In this document: positions 48,677 through 58,366 of the stretch, one piece after another
Position numbering within the stretch: the first letter of the stretch is position 1
Layout: each line of letters begins with the position of its first letter
Source: Marinobacter sp. F4218
Lineage (GTDB): Bacteria > Pseudomonadota > Gammaproteobacteria > Pseudomonadales > Oleiphilaceae
DNA: 64,000 nt
Direction: 5' to 3'
NCBI RefSeq assembly: GCF_019443085.1
Contig: NZ_JAHZIL010000004.1
Span: 372,001-436,000, forward strand
Translations under genes and position numbers: made by a program
Notes under the pieces: model-generated
Told to the model about the DNA's origin: nothing
Databases searched by the model: none
The model's input: only the letters and a program-made list of their open reading frames with translations

Positions 48677-51400
48677 TCAGGACATAAGCGGCTTTTCATA
48701 CTGACGGATCAGGAAGCCGATCAGCGCGTCCTCATCCAGTGGATAACTGAACAGATTGCCCTGACACTGGGCGCACCCGGAGGACTTGAGGAAGCTGAGT
48801 TGCTGCGGTGTTTCGACACCTTCCGCCACAACCGTCAGGTGCAGTTTTCGGGCCAGGGCGATGACCGCAGACGCCACATCCGTGGCACTGACGTTGTACG
48901 GGATATCGCGGATAAACCGATGGTCAATCTTGATCACATCCAGCGGTAGCTGCTGCAGCGACACCAGTGAACAGGACCCCGTCCCGAAATCGTCCAGAAT
49001 CAGACAGACACCGAGATCGTGCAGGGCAATCAGCAGCTCCCGGAGCGTCCGGGGGTCCTCATTCAGCAATTCCGCCGGCATTTCCAGTTCCAGCCGCTCC
49101 GGCGACACCCCGGTCTCGGTGATAACCTGCCGGATCATGTCCAGGAAACCGGAATCGGTGAGCTGCCGGACCGACAGGTTAACGGCCATCTTGAGGGATT
49201 CGAAGCCCGCCCGCTCAAGCGCCTGCACCTGAATACAGGCCTGGCGCAACGCCATTTCGCCCAGACGCACAATCAGACCGGTTTCCTCCGCGAGACCGAT
49301 GAACTGCTGGGCCGATACCAGCCCCTTTTCAGGATGATGCCAGCGCAGGAAGGCCTCGACCCCAATCACCCGATCGGTCGCCAGATCCACCTTGGGCTGG
49401 TAATGCAGCACGAAGCGATCACCCTCCAGCGCCGTCGCCAGCTCTTCCTGCTGAAGCAGCCGGCGCGCGGCCTTGATGTTCATGGCGGGGGTAAAGAACT
49501 GGTAGGTGTTTCGACCCAGCTCCTTGGCCCGGTACATGGCCAGGTCGGCATACTTCATCAATGTCCCCGAATCCTCACTGTCGTGGGGAATCATGGTGAT
49601 GCCGATACTGACGGTAATTCCGACTTCGTGGTCATTCAGGCGAATGCGCTGGCACAGACGACGCAGAATGGTCTCCGCCACCTTGCCTGCGGCATCGGGC
49701 CCGCTTATCCGGGACAGCAAGACTACAAACTCGTCCCCGCCCAGCCGGGCCACGGAATCCTCCTCACGCACGCAGCCCTCCAGCCACTCGGCCACCTGAC
49801 ACAGCAGCTCGTCTCCGGAGTCGTGGCCCAGGGTGTCATTGATTCGTTTGAAACCATCAAGGTCGAGGAGCATGAGCGCCGCGGGCTCGCCACTGCGACG
49901 GCTGCGACGCACGACATGATTGAGCCGATCACGGAATAGCTGGCGGTTCGCCAGCCCGGTCAGGGGATCGTAAAACGCCAGTCGGTGAAGTTCGGACTGG
50001 GCCGCTTTCAACTGTGTCAGATCCCTCAGGCTCAGCACCACACCGTTGACCCCCGGCACAGTCAACATGGCAGTGAACGTTCCCTCCATATCGCGCCACT
50101 GGCCACCCGCATCGCGGATCCGGGCACGAATCACCGGCATCTGTTTGCCCGGGGCCGCGATCGACTCATCAAACCCCTTCAGCAACTGAGGCCAGTCGTC
50201 GGCGTGCGCGAGGGATTCGAGCGCGAGTGCCTGCAACTTACCCGGATCAAAGCCAAGAATATCGAAACTGGACGGGCTGGCGTAGATGGCGTTCCCGCTC
50301 CGGTCCATGACCAGCGTAACGTTGGCGGCGCCCTCGGTAATCGCACGGTAGCGACCGGCGCTGATCTGCGCCATCAGGCGGGAGCGAATCAGCGCCAACA
50401 CAAACAGGAACAGGAGCACGCTGATCACCAGACCGCTTCCCAGTACAATGGGGGGACGCGGGTCCGACGCCAGGAAATCGAAAGCCGGTGTTGAACGTGT
50501 CTGCAGAAGCCAGTCCCGACCACCGGCGGTAACCGTCTGGCTCATCTCGAAACTGAACTCGTTGTCCAGTGACCCAAGGTTGGAGCCATACATCAGGGTG
50601 TCCCTGCTGACCACGCCGTTGTCGTAGATGCGCACGTCGAGGAAGGGCGAGATTAACCCGACAATGCCATCAATCAGGTTATTCATCCGAAAGGCGCTGA
50701 ACACATACCCGGCCAGCATCATGCGGCGCTCGGCCCGGATTTCCGGGACATTTCCTCCCTGATAGACCGGGTAGTACATCAGGAAACTCGCCTGATCCTC
50801 CGCAAGCTCCTCCTGGACCAGCACCACCTTGCCGGTCACCGTCGGGATCGCGTCATCCCGGGCCTGCTCCATGGCACGACGGTGGACCGGGTCACTGAAA
50901 GCATCATAGCCCAGAGCCCGGCGGTTTCGGTCAGTACCGGGCTCAAGGTACACCATGGGATAGTAATATGGGCCGGAACCCAGCGGGCTCACCAGATAGT
51001 TGTGGACACCGTCGGCACGGACTGACGCAATGTGGTCGGCCATCTGCCGCACACCAATACGCCGGACATAGCCAATGCCCTGAATGCCGGGGTAGTAACG
51101 GTTGATATCGACCTTGTCGACGTATTCACGCCATTGCTCCCGGGACACGTCTCCGGCTACTGCAAACAGGCCGGCACTACCCGCGAGCACCTGCTCGTAG
51201 TTCAACAAACGTTCTTCGATGGCGGTTTTGAGCTGCAGGGACTGGGTCCGGAAACGGGCCTGGGTCCGGTCGTCCACCAGGCGAATTGACACCTGCCAGA
51301 GCAATGTCGTGACCGCAATCACAACGGCAAAAACAAGCCACGCGACCCACGCGTTCCGAAATTCCAACAGCTGTCGGAGGGGTAGATCCTTTTTGTTCAT
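48677..51400 (-). CDS. membrane CHASE-PAS-GGDEF-EAL protein with degenerate EAL motif
   Basis: About 907 residues. A membrane helix near the N-terminus is followed by a periplasmic CHASE-type sensor (YYPGIQGIGYVRRIG, YPMVYLEPGTDRNRRALG), a second helix (VLGSGLVISVLLFLFVLAL), PAS, GGDEF (RLGGDEFVVLL, intact) and EAL domains. The EAL signature reads EAFLRW, the usual TE after LELE is replaced by PA, and DDFGTGYSS reads DDFGTGSCS. Lys of IKID, EGVE and QGN remain. Diguanylate cyclase activity is likely; phosphodiesterase activity is doubtful. ATG at 51400 chosen for GGAT seven bases upstream; a much longer frame start is rejected. Confidence 0.85.
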   Translation of the reverse strand: MNKKDLPLRQLLEFRNAWVAWLVFAVVIAVTTLLWQVSIRLVDDRTQARFRTQSLQLKTAIEERLLNYEQVLAGSAGLFAVAGDVSREQWREYVDKVDINRYYPGIQGIGYVRRIGVRQMADHIASVRADGVHNYLVSPLGSGPYYYPMVYLEPGTDRNRRALGYDAFSDPVHRRAMEQARDDAIPTVTGKVVLVQEELAEDQASFLMYYPVYQGGNVPEIRAERRMMLAGYVFSAFRMNNLIDGIVGLISPFLDVRIYDNGVVSRDTLMYGSNLGSLDNEFSFEMSQTVTAGGRDWLLQTRSTPAFDFLASDPRPPIVLGSGLVISVLLFLFVLALIRSRLMAQISAGRYRAITEGAANVTLVMDRSGNAIYASPSSFDILGFDPGKLQALALESLAHADDWPQLLKGFDESIAAPGKQMPVIRARIRDAGGQWRDMEGTFTAMLTVPGVNGVVLSLRDLTQLKAAQSELHRLAFYDPLTGLANRQLFRDRLNHVVRRSRRSGEPAALMLLDLDGFKRINDTLGHDSGDELLCQVAEWLEGCVREEDSVARLGGDEFVVLLSRISGPDAAGKVAETILRRLCQRIRLNDHEVGITVSIGITMIPHDSEDSGTLMKYADLAMYRAKELGRNTYQFFTPAMNIKAARRLLQQEELATALEGDRFVLHYQPKVDLATDRVIGVEAFLRWHHPEKGLVSAQQFIGLAEETGLIVRLGEMALRQACIQVQALERAGFESLKMAVNLSVRQLTDSGFLDMIRQVITETGVSPERLELEMPAELLNEDPRTLRELLIALHDLGVCLILDDFGTGSCSLVSLQQLPLDVIKIDHRFIRDIPYNVSATDVASAVIALARKLHLTVVAEGVETPQQLSFLKSSGCAQCQGNLFSYPLDEDALIGFLIRQYEKPLMS

Positions 51401-51455
51401 CATCTGATCCGGTCCGTTCCATGGCCATGCTATTTTTTTGTGTCGCGAAAGTATA

Positions 51456-51500
51456 ACAAAAGCCTCCGGACGTGTCGTTTTCAACACGCACCGGAGGCTT
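51456..51500 (-). terminator. long hairpin terminator after mucD
   Basis: Outer 10-bp stem AAGCCTCCGG / CCGGAGGCTT with an inner CGTGT / ACACG stem, followed on the minus strand by TTTTGTT. It begins 24 bases after the mucD stop and isolates the GGDEF-EAL gene downstream. Confidence 0.88.
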
Positions 51501-51523
51501 CGTTTATGACTTGATTGGCCCGA

Positions 51524-52999
51524 TCAGGGCTTCATGACAAGATAAACCGCTCGGCCCTGGCGAACCACCCGGACAGACACCGCACGATCTTTCGGAAGCG
51601 ACTCCACGACGTCTCTGAACTCTTCGACCGACGCCACCGACTTCCGGTTGATCTCGGTAATCACATCGCGAGGGCGAATACCCGCTTCAAAGGCAGGCCC
51701 ACGGCTAACGTTGGTAACAACCACACCACCGTCAACTCCCAGGGAATCCGCCAACTCGGCCGGAATGGGCTCAACAATCATCCCCAGAGGGGCCGAAGAC
51801 GAACTGTCACTCTCAGAGGGCTGAGCCTGCTGCTCGCCGCCCTGCTCCGGCAGCTTGCCAATTTCAACATCCAGCGTCATTTCCTCGCCACCTCGGAGGA
51901 CGGTCAGACTGGCAGTTTCACCAATGGGTGTTCTGCCCACCATGGGGGGCAAATCGGATGACAGCTGTATCTCCTCACCGTCGTACTCAAGCACGATATC
52001 GCCGGACTGAAGGCCCGCTGCCTGCGCCGGTGATCCGTCCATCACCTCCGCAACGAGAGCACCCCGAGGACGCTTCAGGCCGAAAGATTCAGCCAGATCC
52101 CGGTTCACTTCCTGAATCAGGACACCAAGCCAGCCGCGGGCAACCATGCCAGTATCCCGGATCTGACGAAACACGTTCATGGCGTCGTCAATCGGGATGG
52201 CGAAGGAGACCCCCATGAACCCACCGGAGCGGGTGTAGATCTGGGAGTTGATCCCGACCACGTCACCGTCGAGGTTAAACAGTGGACCGCCGGAATTGCC
52301 CGGGTTAATGGCGACATCCGTCTGAATAAACGGCACGTAGTTCTCGGTCGGCAGCGACCGGCCCAGAGCACTGACGATGCCTGCCGTAACGGTGTAGTCA
52401 AAGCCGAACGGCGAGCCGATGGCGAATACCCACTCGCCGACTTTCAGATCCCGGGAACGCCCGATCTCCACCACCGGCAGATCATCCCCGTTTTCAATCT
52501 TGAGCACCGCCATGTCTGAGCGGGGATCCGTCCCCACCAGTTTGGCTGGCAATTCCCGCCGATCATTCAGTCGAACGATAATTTCGTCTGCACCCTCAAC
52601 CACGTGGTTGTTGGTGAGCACATAGCCATCGCGGGATACGATAAAGCCCGACCCCATTGAGCGACGCGGCTCGGCGTTGCCTGGAGCCCCACCGAAGGGG
52701 GATTGAGGGCCGCGGAAGAAATCCTGGAAGAATTCTGGCAACTGTTCGAGCTGACGCTCACTGAAGGGCGATCCATTTCCGGCGCCACTCGCGGCCTTTG
52801 GCGTGCTGGTAGTACTGATATTCACCACGGCACCGGCATTATCCTCCACCAGTTCGGTGAAATCCGGCAGGTTTCTCGCTCCCGCGCCCTGACTCCAGAA
52901 AACCGACACCATGACGGACAGCATCAGCAGAGCACCCAGTATTTTCCTTGCCCGCACGGCAGGATCTGGCTGGGCAACCTCTGTCAGTATTCTCGGCAT
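51524..52999 (-). CDS. mucD: periplasmic serine endoprotease MucD (DegP/Do family)
   Basis: 491 residues. An N-terminal signal sequence (LGALLMLSVMVSVF, with a likely cut after GAGA) precedes a trypsin-like domain with NNHVVEGADEI (His), RSDMAVLKIE (Asp) and GNSGGPLFNLDG (Ser), then two PDZ domains (RGWLGVLIQEVN, and the C-terminal GVVVTNVSRGPAF). MucD degrades misfolded envelope proteins and dampens AlgU. AAGGGGG lies before the ATG. It follows mucC by about 90 bases in the algU operon. Confidence 0.96.
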   Translation of the reverse strand: MPRILTEVAQPDPAVRARKILGALLMLSVMVSVFWSQGAGARNLPDFTELVEDNAGAVVNISTTSTPKAASGAGNGSPFSERQLEQLPEFFQDFFRGPQSPFGGAPGNAEPRRSMGSGFIVSRDGYVLTNNHVVEGADEIIVRLNDRRELPAKLVGTDPRSDMAVLKIENGDDLPVVEIGRSRDLKVGEWVFAIGSPFGFDYTVTAGIVSALGRSLPTENYVPFIQTDVAINPGNSGGPLFNLDGDVVGINSQIYTRSGGFMGVSFAIPIDDAMNVFRQIRDTGMVARGWLGVLIQEVNRDLAESFGLKRPRGALVAEVMDGSPAQAAGLQSGDIVLEYDGEEIQLSSDLPPMVGRTPIGETASLTVLRGGEEMTLDVEIGKLPEQGGEQQAQPSESDSSSSAPLGMIVEPIPAELADSLGVDGGVVVTNVSRGPAFEAGIRPRDVITEINRKSVASVEEFRDVVESLPKDRAVSVRVVRQGRAVYLVMKP

Positions 53000-53090
53000 G
53001 TTATTCCCCCTTGCGTTCGTGTCACTAATCGAAATTTTGAGATGCTGAATGCGATTTTCAACTTACAAAACAGTAGGGTTTGCGTAGAGT

Positions 53091-53540
53091 TCAGGTACAG
53101 GCTTCAGACACGATGCGATTCACCCGAAGTAGCCGTGGTTCAAACTGACCTTCCTTTCGGGCCTGCATCCGACGGCTTAATAGAAAGCCCGACAACAACC
53201 CCACCACGGCACCCAGGATGGCCCCGGGATCGGAGCCACCAGACAACTGATGCCCGACAATGCTCGCCAATACCATCAGAAGCAAAGGCAGGGCATACAC
53301 GATCAACGAAGCCCCCAGCAGTGCCTGTTCGTCAATGCCTATGGTCACCTCGTCGCCGACCTGCGCCCTGACAGTATTCTCGACCAGCACCTGATTGGCG
53401 CGACCGCCGGTGGCCGAAGCCAACACCCGCTGGCCGCAGCCGCTGCGCGCGGAACAGCTCTCGCAGGCACTCTGACGAATGGTCTGGACCCATACCCGAT
53501 CATCCTTCAAGGCGACGACCGTTCCGTTTTCCGTAATCAT
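53091..53540 (-). CDS. mucC: RseC/MucC family positive regulator
   Basis: 149 residues, inner-membrane protein. The N-terminal part holds the cysteine cluster CESCSARSGCGQRVL typical of RseC, which may bind iron-sulfur. Two membrane helices follow (about 72-94 and 103-125), with a basic tail. Its start codon overlaps the mucB stop by four bases. Members modulate sigma-E activity and redox control in other species. Confidence 0.92.
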   Translation of the reverse strand: MITENGTVVALKDDRVWVQTIRQSACESCSARSGCGQRVLASATGGRANQVLVENTVRAQVGDEVTIGIDEQALLGASLIVYALPLLLMVLASIVGHQLSGGSDPGAILGAVVGLLSGFLLSRRMQARKEGQFEPRLLRVNRIVSEACT

Positions 53541-54574
53541 GACCCACCCGAATGCTGCGCAAGAGCGTCACCGATCTGGACGGATTCGGCAACCTGGCGG
53601 GCGGTCTTGGGCGGTATTTCGCCAACCACGGTGACCAGAAAACTGCCACTGCCAGCTTTCAGCTCTCGCATATAGACCGTAGTGGCACCGATTCGGGACG
53701 CACCTATGGGCATCCGGACCTTTCCCTGCGGCTCGACGAAGACCGAGAAAGCGGCAACCCCATCGGAAAATGCCACCGCCTGCCCCCGGCCGGATCGGGG
53801 TGCCGCGGCGGGAACAAACCCCTCCGGATGCCAGCCAAGATTCCAGCCGTCCATGGACGACCGCTCCACAGGCTCGCCGGAGGCGACATCCTCCAGATTT
53901 CGGGTAATCTCACGACCCTCCGTCTGGATTTCAAACTCCCCGTCCGGAATATGGTCCGTGATTTCGAGGCTGGTGAACTGGAAATGTTCAAGCACCTTGC
54001 CGCCGGGTTCACCCACATGACTCTTGACCAGCAGACCGGAATTTTGCTCCAGCCAGAGACGGTGACTGTACCGATGCGAATCTTTGGCGGTAAGCGCAAT
54101 AATCACCACGTCATAACCGGCAATACGGTCCTCGCCCACCAGCTCGGCCTGATACCACCGACTGACGGGCACGAGCTCGTTGGCGAACGCTTCCGCAAAC
54201 GGCCCTGAGGGAATCACCTGATCCAGCCTGATCCGGCCTCGTTCGGGCAGCACGCACACCACGTTCATGCCCTTTCGAACGATCTCTCCGTCACCACCAT
54301 CCTGGAGCACCAGACGCTCCTCAACCATGCCGTTATGAAAACGGTGGGCAATGCGCATGGAGTGAACGCGGTCCCCCCGGGCATATACAAACACCCCCCG
54401 GTACGTGGTCATATTGAGGGCAGGGCCCATCCGTTCCAGCCACCGGGTTGCCTCGGCATCTTCGGCCGCAACCGGCCGGACCACCAGTAGTATGAAAACG
54501 ATCATCAGGAGCGATGACAAGGCCGCTTGCCGGGTGCCATTGCCCGATCCAGACGAGGAAATTCGGCCGTACAT
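53537..54574 (-). CDS. mucB: sigma-E regulator MucB/RseB
   Basis: 345 residues. A signal peptide (SSLLMIVFILLVVRPVAA) precedes the periplasmic MucB/RseB domains: WLERMGPALNMTTYRGVFVYARGD in the LolA-like N-terminal part, and a C-terminal domain from about residue 230. MucB binds the periplasmic part of MucA and shields it from proteolysis; lipopolysaccharide or mislocalised lipids release it. It begins two bases after mucA. Confidence 0.94.
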   Translation of the reverse strand: MYGRISSSGSGNGTRQAALSSLLMIVFILLVVRPVAAEDAEATRWLERMGPALNMTTYRGVFVYARGDRVHSMRIAHRFHNGMVEERLVLQDGGDGEIVRKGMNVVCVLPERGRIRLDQVIPSGPFAEAFANELVPVSRWYQAELVGEDRIAGYDVVIIALTAKDSHRYSHRLWLEQNSGLLVKSHVGEPGGKVLEHFQFTSLEITDHIPDGEFEIQTEGREITRNLEDVASGEPVERSSMDGWNLGWHPEGFVPAAAPRSGRGQAVAFSDGVAAFSVFVEPQGKVRMPIGASRIGATTVYMRELKAGSGSFLVTVVGEIPPKTARQVAESVQIGDALAQHSGGS

Positions 54575-54576
54575 AA

Positions 54577-55134
54577 TTAGTAACCGCTGCCCGAGGCACT
54601 CACCAGCCGCGCATAGCCGACGGAACCCCGGCCAGCCCCCACACTGTTATGCTGGGCATGTTCCAGGAGGTAGCGGCTCATGTGCTCCCACTGCTGCTCA
54701 TCGAGTCCCTGGAGTGCAATTTCATTGACCGGCTGCGCGGTCGTTTGATCAACCGGCTGCGTGGCTGCAACCGGGGCACCGACTGTGCCATCCACTGATT
54801 CCCAGCCGGCACCGGCACCAAAACCGATCAGAAGCGCCATGGTCACCATGGCGACGGCCGGCCATTGCCAGCGAGCCGCAGGCTTCGGATCCGTCACCAT
54901 GTGGTCACCGGTCTGTCTGGCCCGCCCGTCCAGCACTTCCCGCACCGCCACACTGACATCGACGCCGTCTGCCGGTGAGTGGCTGCTGTGCATCAGCCCA
55001 CGTACCTGCTGCCAGCGCTGCCACTGCTCGCGCACCTCATCCTGTCCGCCATGGGACAGTAGGCGCCGAACCGCCAGCTCATCGGCCTCGTCGTCCATCA
55101 TGGCTGAAAGTGTTTCTCTGAGACGATCGTCCAT
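54577..55134 (-). CDS. mucA: anti-sigma factor MucA/RseA
   Basis: 185 residues. The cytoplasmic anti-sigma domain starts LRETLSAMMDDEADELAVRR and continues to about residue 75. One membrane helix (about 88-108, WPAVAMVTMALLIGFGAG) is followed by a periplasmic tail for MucB binding. ATG at 55134 has GAGGG eight bases upstream; a TTG 15 bases earlier touches the algU stop and is rejected. The C-terminus ends with VGYARLVSASGSGY. Confidence 0.93.
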   Translation of the reverse strand: MDDRLRETLSAMMDDEADELAVRRLLSHGGQDEVREQWQRWQQVRGLMHSSHSPADGVDVSVAVREVLDGRARQTGDHMVTDPKPAARWQWPAVAMVTMALLIGFGAGAGWESVDGTVGAPVAATQPVDQTTAQPVNEIALQGLDEQQWEHMSRYLLEHAQHNSVGAGRGSVGYARLVSASGSGY

Positions 55135-55149
55135 AGGATGCACCCTCAA

Positions 55150-55767
55150 CTACGTCACTGAATTATTAAGCAAAGGCCCGAGGTGCCGGTCAACCGCATC
55201 CCGCGCCCTGAAGATCCGGGAGCGCACGGTACCGATCGGGCAGTCAAGTATCCGGGCGATGTCCTCATAACTGAGGCCGTCATACTCCCGCAGCAAAAAT
55301 GCCGAACGTAACTCCTCCGGCAGTTGCGTAATCGCCTCTGACAGCGCTTTCTGGAGCTCTTCGCGCTGCAGCAGTCGCTCCGGAGAGGCGACGTCCCTGA
55401 GGCGACCGCCGTCATCAAAATTTTCAGCCTCGACCACATCGGCACTGCCCTGGGGTCGACGCCCCCGGGATTCCAGGTAGTTCTTGGCGGTATTCACGGC
55501 GATCCGGTAGAGCCAGGTATAAAAGGCGCTGTCCCCACGGAACCGGTCCAGGGCCCGGTAGGCTTTGACGAAGGCTTCCTGGGTCAGATCCATCACTTCC
55601 TGACTGTCGTAGACGTATCGACTGATAATCGATGCGACCCTGGACTGATACTTGACGACCAGCAAATCAAAAGCCGCACGGTCCCCATTCCGCACCTTGC
55701 GTACAAGTTGCAGATCGGTTTGGCTGTCGGAACTTTCACCCTGTCTCTGGTCTTGGTCAGGAGTCAT
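55150..55767 (-). CDS. rpoE: envelope-stress sigma factor AlgU/RpoE
   Basis: 205 residues, ECF sigma factor. Region 2 covers FDLLVVKYQSRVASII and DLTQEAFVKAYRALDRF with FYTWLYRIAVNTAKN; region 4 has LREYDGLSYEDIARIL and GTVRSRIFRARDAVDR. It directs transcription of envelope-repair genes and probably of its own operon. The ATG at 55767 (MTPDQDQ) matches family length; several in-frame codons upstream would add up to 52 residues without a better ribosome site. First gene of algU-mucA-mucB-mucC-mucD. Confidence 0.94.
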   Translation of the reverse strand: MTPDQDQRQGESSDSQTDLQLVRKVRNGDRAAFDLLVVKYQSRVASIISRYVYDSQEVMDLTQEAFVKAYRALDRFRGDSAFYTWLYRIAVNTAKNYLESRGRRPQGSADVVEAENFDDGGRLRDVASPERLLQREELQKALSEAITQLPEELRSAFLLREYDGLSYEDIARILDCPIGTVRSRIFRARDAVDRHLGPLLNNSVT

Positions 55768-55905
55768 GGACTGTGTGCCGGGCTTCCCTGTTTTAACGGC
55801 CAGTTGACCGATCTTCGCTAGGTTTCGATGCGTCATTGTTGCTGTCCGGCGTCCATTCATTGAACGGGTCGAGCTACCCTTTCGGAGGCTTACCCTGTCA
55901 GGCCA

Positions 55906-55933
55906 AATAGACAGCACGTCCAAAGTTTAGTTC
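55906..55933 (-). promoter_or_regulatory. candidate AlgU-dependent promoter of the algU operon
   Basis: Minus-strand GAACTA (55928-55933), 16-base spacer, TCTATT (55906-55911). This is close to the sigma-E/AlgU consensus GAACTT-N16-TCTGA. It lies about 140 bases upstream of the algU ATG, as expected for autoregulation. Confidence 0.5.
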
Positions 55934-55949
55934 AATAGACCTCCACATT

Positions 55950-57575
55950 ATGGCCCGCGATCACGACCCAATGCCACAGTCCTACGAATTCGATGTCCTC
56001 ATTATCGGCAGTGGTGCTGCCGGCCTTACCGTGGCGCTCAATTTGCCGGAGCACCTGCGCATCTGCGTTCTCAGCAAGGCCGAAATTTCCAGTGGGGCGA
56101 CGCTTTGGGCCCAGGGAGGTATTGCTGCCGTTCTGGATGACGACGACTCCATTGAGGATCACATCCAGGATACGCTTGCGGCCGGCGCCGGGCTCTGCCA
56201 TGAGGATGCGGTCCGGTTCACTGTTGAACATGGCCGGGAAAGTATCGACTGGCTCATCAATTCCGGCGTCGACTTCACCAAAGACGAGAACGCCCATTAC
56301 CACCTGACCCGTGAGGGCGGGCACAGTCACCGCCGCATCATTCATGCCGCCGATGCCACCGGCCATGCGGTATCCACCACGCTCACGGAGCAGGCCCAGG
56401 CTCGCCCCAACATTGAGCTAATGTCCAGCCGGGTTGCCATCGACCTGATAACAAACCGCAAGCTGTCGCTACCGGGCAACCGCTGTGTCGGCGCCTACAT
56501 CCTCAACCTTGAGGACAACCACGTTGAGCTGTTCCGGGCCCGGTTTACGGTGATTGCCACGGGCGGCGCCTCCAAGGCCTATCGCTACACCACCAATCCG
56601 GACGGCGCCTCCGGCGACGGGATCGCCATGGCCTGGCGTGCGGGCTGCCGGGTCGCCAACATGGAATTCAATCAGTTCCACCCGACCTGCCTGTATCACC
56701 CGCACGCCAAATCGTTCCTGATTACAGAAGCCGTACGCGGTGAAGGCGGACTGCTGAAGCTGCCCGACGGCAGCCGCTTCATGGACCGGTTCGACGAGCG
56801 GGCCGAACTGGCACCGCGGGATATCGTGGCTCGAGCCATTGACCATGAAATGAAACGCCTGGGTGCCGACCATCTTTATCTGGACATCAGTCATAAACCG
56901 GCTGACTTTATTAAGCACCACTTCCCGACCATCTACGAAAAATGCCTTGGTTTCGGCATCGACATCACCCGGGAACCTCTCCCGGTCGTGCCAGCCGCCC
57001 ACTACACCTGTGGCGGAATCATCACCGACGAACGCGCCCGCTCAGACATCAACGGCCTCTATGTGGTCGGCGAGGCCGGTTTTACCGGCTTGCACGGCGC
57101 GAACCGGATGGCCAGCAACTCCCTCCTGGAGTGTCTCGTCTATGGCCGTTCCGCCGCCCAGGACATCGCCCGCCGGGAAGCCGATATTCCACCACCGCCG
57201 GAAGCACCGGACTGGGATGAAAGCCAGGTGCGGGACTCCGACGAGGACGTGGTCATTTCCCATAACTGGGATGAGTTGCGGCACTTTATGTGGGACTATG
57301 TCGGTATTGTCAGGACCACCAAACGACTGCAGCGGGCGAAACACCGCGTCGACCTGCTGTCCCGTGAAATTGGTGAGTTCTACAGCAACTACCGGGTCTC
57401 CAACGACCTTCTGGAACTGCGGAATCTGGTGACCGTGTCCGACCTGATTATCTGCTCTGCTCTCCAGCGGAAGGAAAGCCGGGGGCTGCATTACACCCTT
57501 GATTACCCGGGCCTGACCGGTGAAGCCAAAGATACTGTACTGGTTCCGACGACCTACCGTACGCTGTCTCCCTGA
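55950..57575 (+). CDS. nadB: L-aspartate oxidase
   Basis: 541 residues. NadB oxidises L-aspartate to iminoaspartate with FAD, the first step of NAD synthesis. FAD-binding motif [19 protein letters not shown] at about 14-32; substrate-pocket segments [26 protein letters not shown] and [14 protein letters not shown]-terminal [16 protein letters not shown]. The start could be the ATG at 55950 or at 55971; neither has a clear ribosome site. Divergent from algU, an arrangement shared with Pseudomonas and E. coli. Confidence 0.96.
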   Translation: MARDHDPMPQSYEFDVLIIGSGAAGLTVALNLPEHLRICVLSKAEISSGATLWAQGGIAAVLDDDDSIEDHIQDTLAAGAGLCHEDAVRFTVEHGRESIDWLINSGVDFTKDENAHYHLTREGGHSHRRIIHAADATGHAVSTTLTEQAQARPNIELMSSRVAIDLITNRKLSLPGNRCVGAYILNLEDNHVELFRARFTVIATGGASKAYRYTTNPDGASGDGIAMAWRAGCRVANMEFNQFHPTCLYHPHAKSFLITEAVRGEGGLLKLPDGSRFMDRFDERAELAPRDIVARAIDHEMKRLGADHLYLDISHKPADFIKHHFPTIYEKCLGFGIDITREPLPVVPAAHYTCGGIITDERARSDINGLYVVGEAGFTGLHGANRMASNSLLECLVYGRSAAQDIARREADIPPPPEAPDWDESQVRDSDEDVVISHNWDELRHFMWDYVGIVRTTKRLQRAKHRVDLLSREIGEFYSNYRVSNDLLELRNLVTVSDLIICSALQRKESRGLHYTLDYPGLTGEAKDTVLVPTTYRTLSP

Positions 57576-57624
57576 GCTGCGGTTACTTTTACCATTGACT
57601 CACACCACACCAACGGAATCTGCT

Positions 57625-57897
57625 ATGCCCGAACACGCTGCTCCCTCAGACAACTCCGAATTCAATCGACTATGGTGGCATAGCCGCCGCGGCATGCTGG
57701 AACTGGATGTCCTGCTGATCCCCTTTGTTGAAGAGGCTTACCGAGACCTGCAAGCCGAAGACAAGGCGCGTTACCAGAAGCTGCTAAGCTGCGAAGACAC
57801 CGACATGTTCGAGTGGTTCATGCAACGCAGCCGGCCCGAAGATCCCGATCTCCAGCGCATGGTTGATATGATTCTGAATCGTGTCCAGCCGGATTGA
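57625..57897 (+). CDS. sdhE: FAD assembly factor SdhE
   Basis: 90 residues. SdhE helps attach FAD covalently to succinate dehydrogenase SdhA. The diagnostic motif is [17 protein letters not shown] with the RGxxE core, followed by FEWFMQ. ATG at 57625 with GGA upstream; an upstream extension is rejected as it lacks family similarity. The next gene overlaps it by 17 bases. Confidence 0.93.
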   Translation: MPEHAAPSDNSEFNRLWWHSRRGMLELDVLLIPFVEEAYRDLQAEDKARYQKLLSCEDTDMFEWFMQRSRPEDPDLQRMVDMILNRVQPD

Positions 57898-58363
57898 ACT
57901 GACCCTCATTCCATCCGTTGCCACCGGCCTGTTGGCGATCGCCCCCTGGCTGGTCCTGCTTGGCTTCCTGGTAGCCGCGGCGTACGGGGACAAACCGTGG
58001 CTGCTGGCTGGCCTGCCAATAATGCTGGCGGGTGCCGCCGTTCAATACCGGCGCGCCGGTCGGCTCAGAGGCCGCTCAGCCGTCAACGCACTGATCGTTG
58101 AACATGGTCAGCTGAGCGCCCGACTTGGCGACGGCCGACAAATTTCCGTAAAGGCAGCCAGAACGAGCCGGCTTGGCGCTCGCCTCGCCCTCTTGAAACT
58201 CCACCCCTGCGACACCACAGTCAAAGCGTATTCTGCCATTCTTCTGGCCAACACAGCCTGCCTTAAAGGCAACGTGCCGGAAGACGAATTTCGTCGCCTC
58301 AGGATGTGGCTTAGACTGGGACAGCCCCAATCAACATCCCGGCGACGCCCTGATCAGGAGTAA
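57881..58363 (+). CDS. YgfX-like small membrane protein
   Basis: 160 residues. Two hydrophobic segments in the first half (about 12-33 and 40-55) then a soluble C-terminal part with [17 protein letters not shown] and [18 protein letters not shown]. Position directly after sdhE matches ygfX (cptA), proposed in E. coli as a toxin partner of sdhE or as a membrane factor; that role is disputed. The GTG start lies within sdhE. Confidence 0.75.
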   Translation: MSSRIELTLIPSVATGLLAIAPWLVLLGFLVAAAYGDKPWLLAGLPIMLAGAAVQYRRAGRLRGRSAVNALIVEHGQLSARLGDGRQISVKAARTSRLGARLALLKLHPCDTTVKAYSAILLANTACLKGNVPEDEFRRLRMWLRLGQPQSTSRRRPDQE

Positions 58364-58366
58364 TGC

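Noticed and set aside
57881-58363. Toxin-antitoxin pair formed by sdhE and the YgfX-like gene
   Set aside because: SdhE is well supported as a flavinylation factor; the toxin proposal for YgfX is disputed and nothing in this sequence supports it further.
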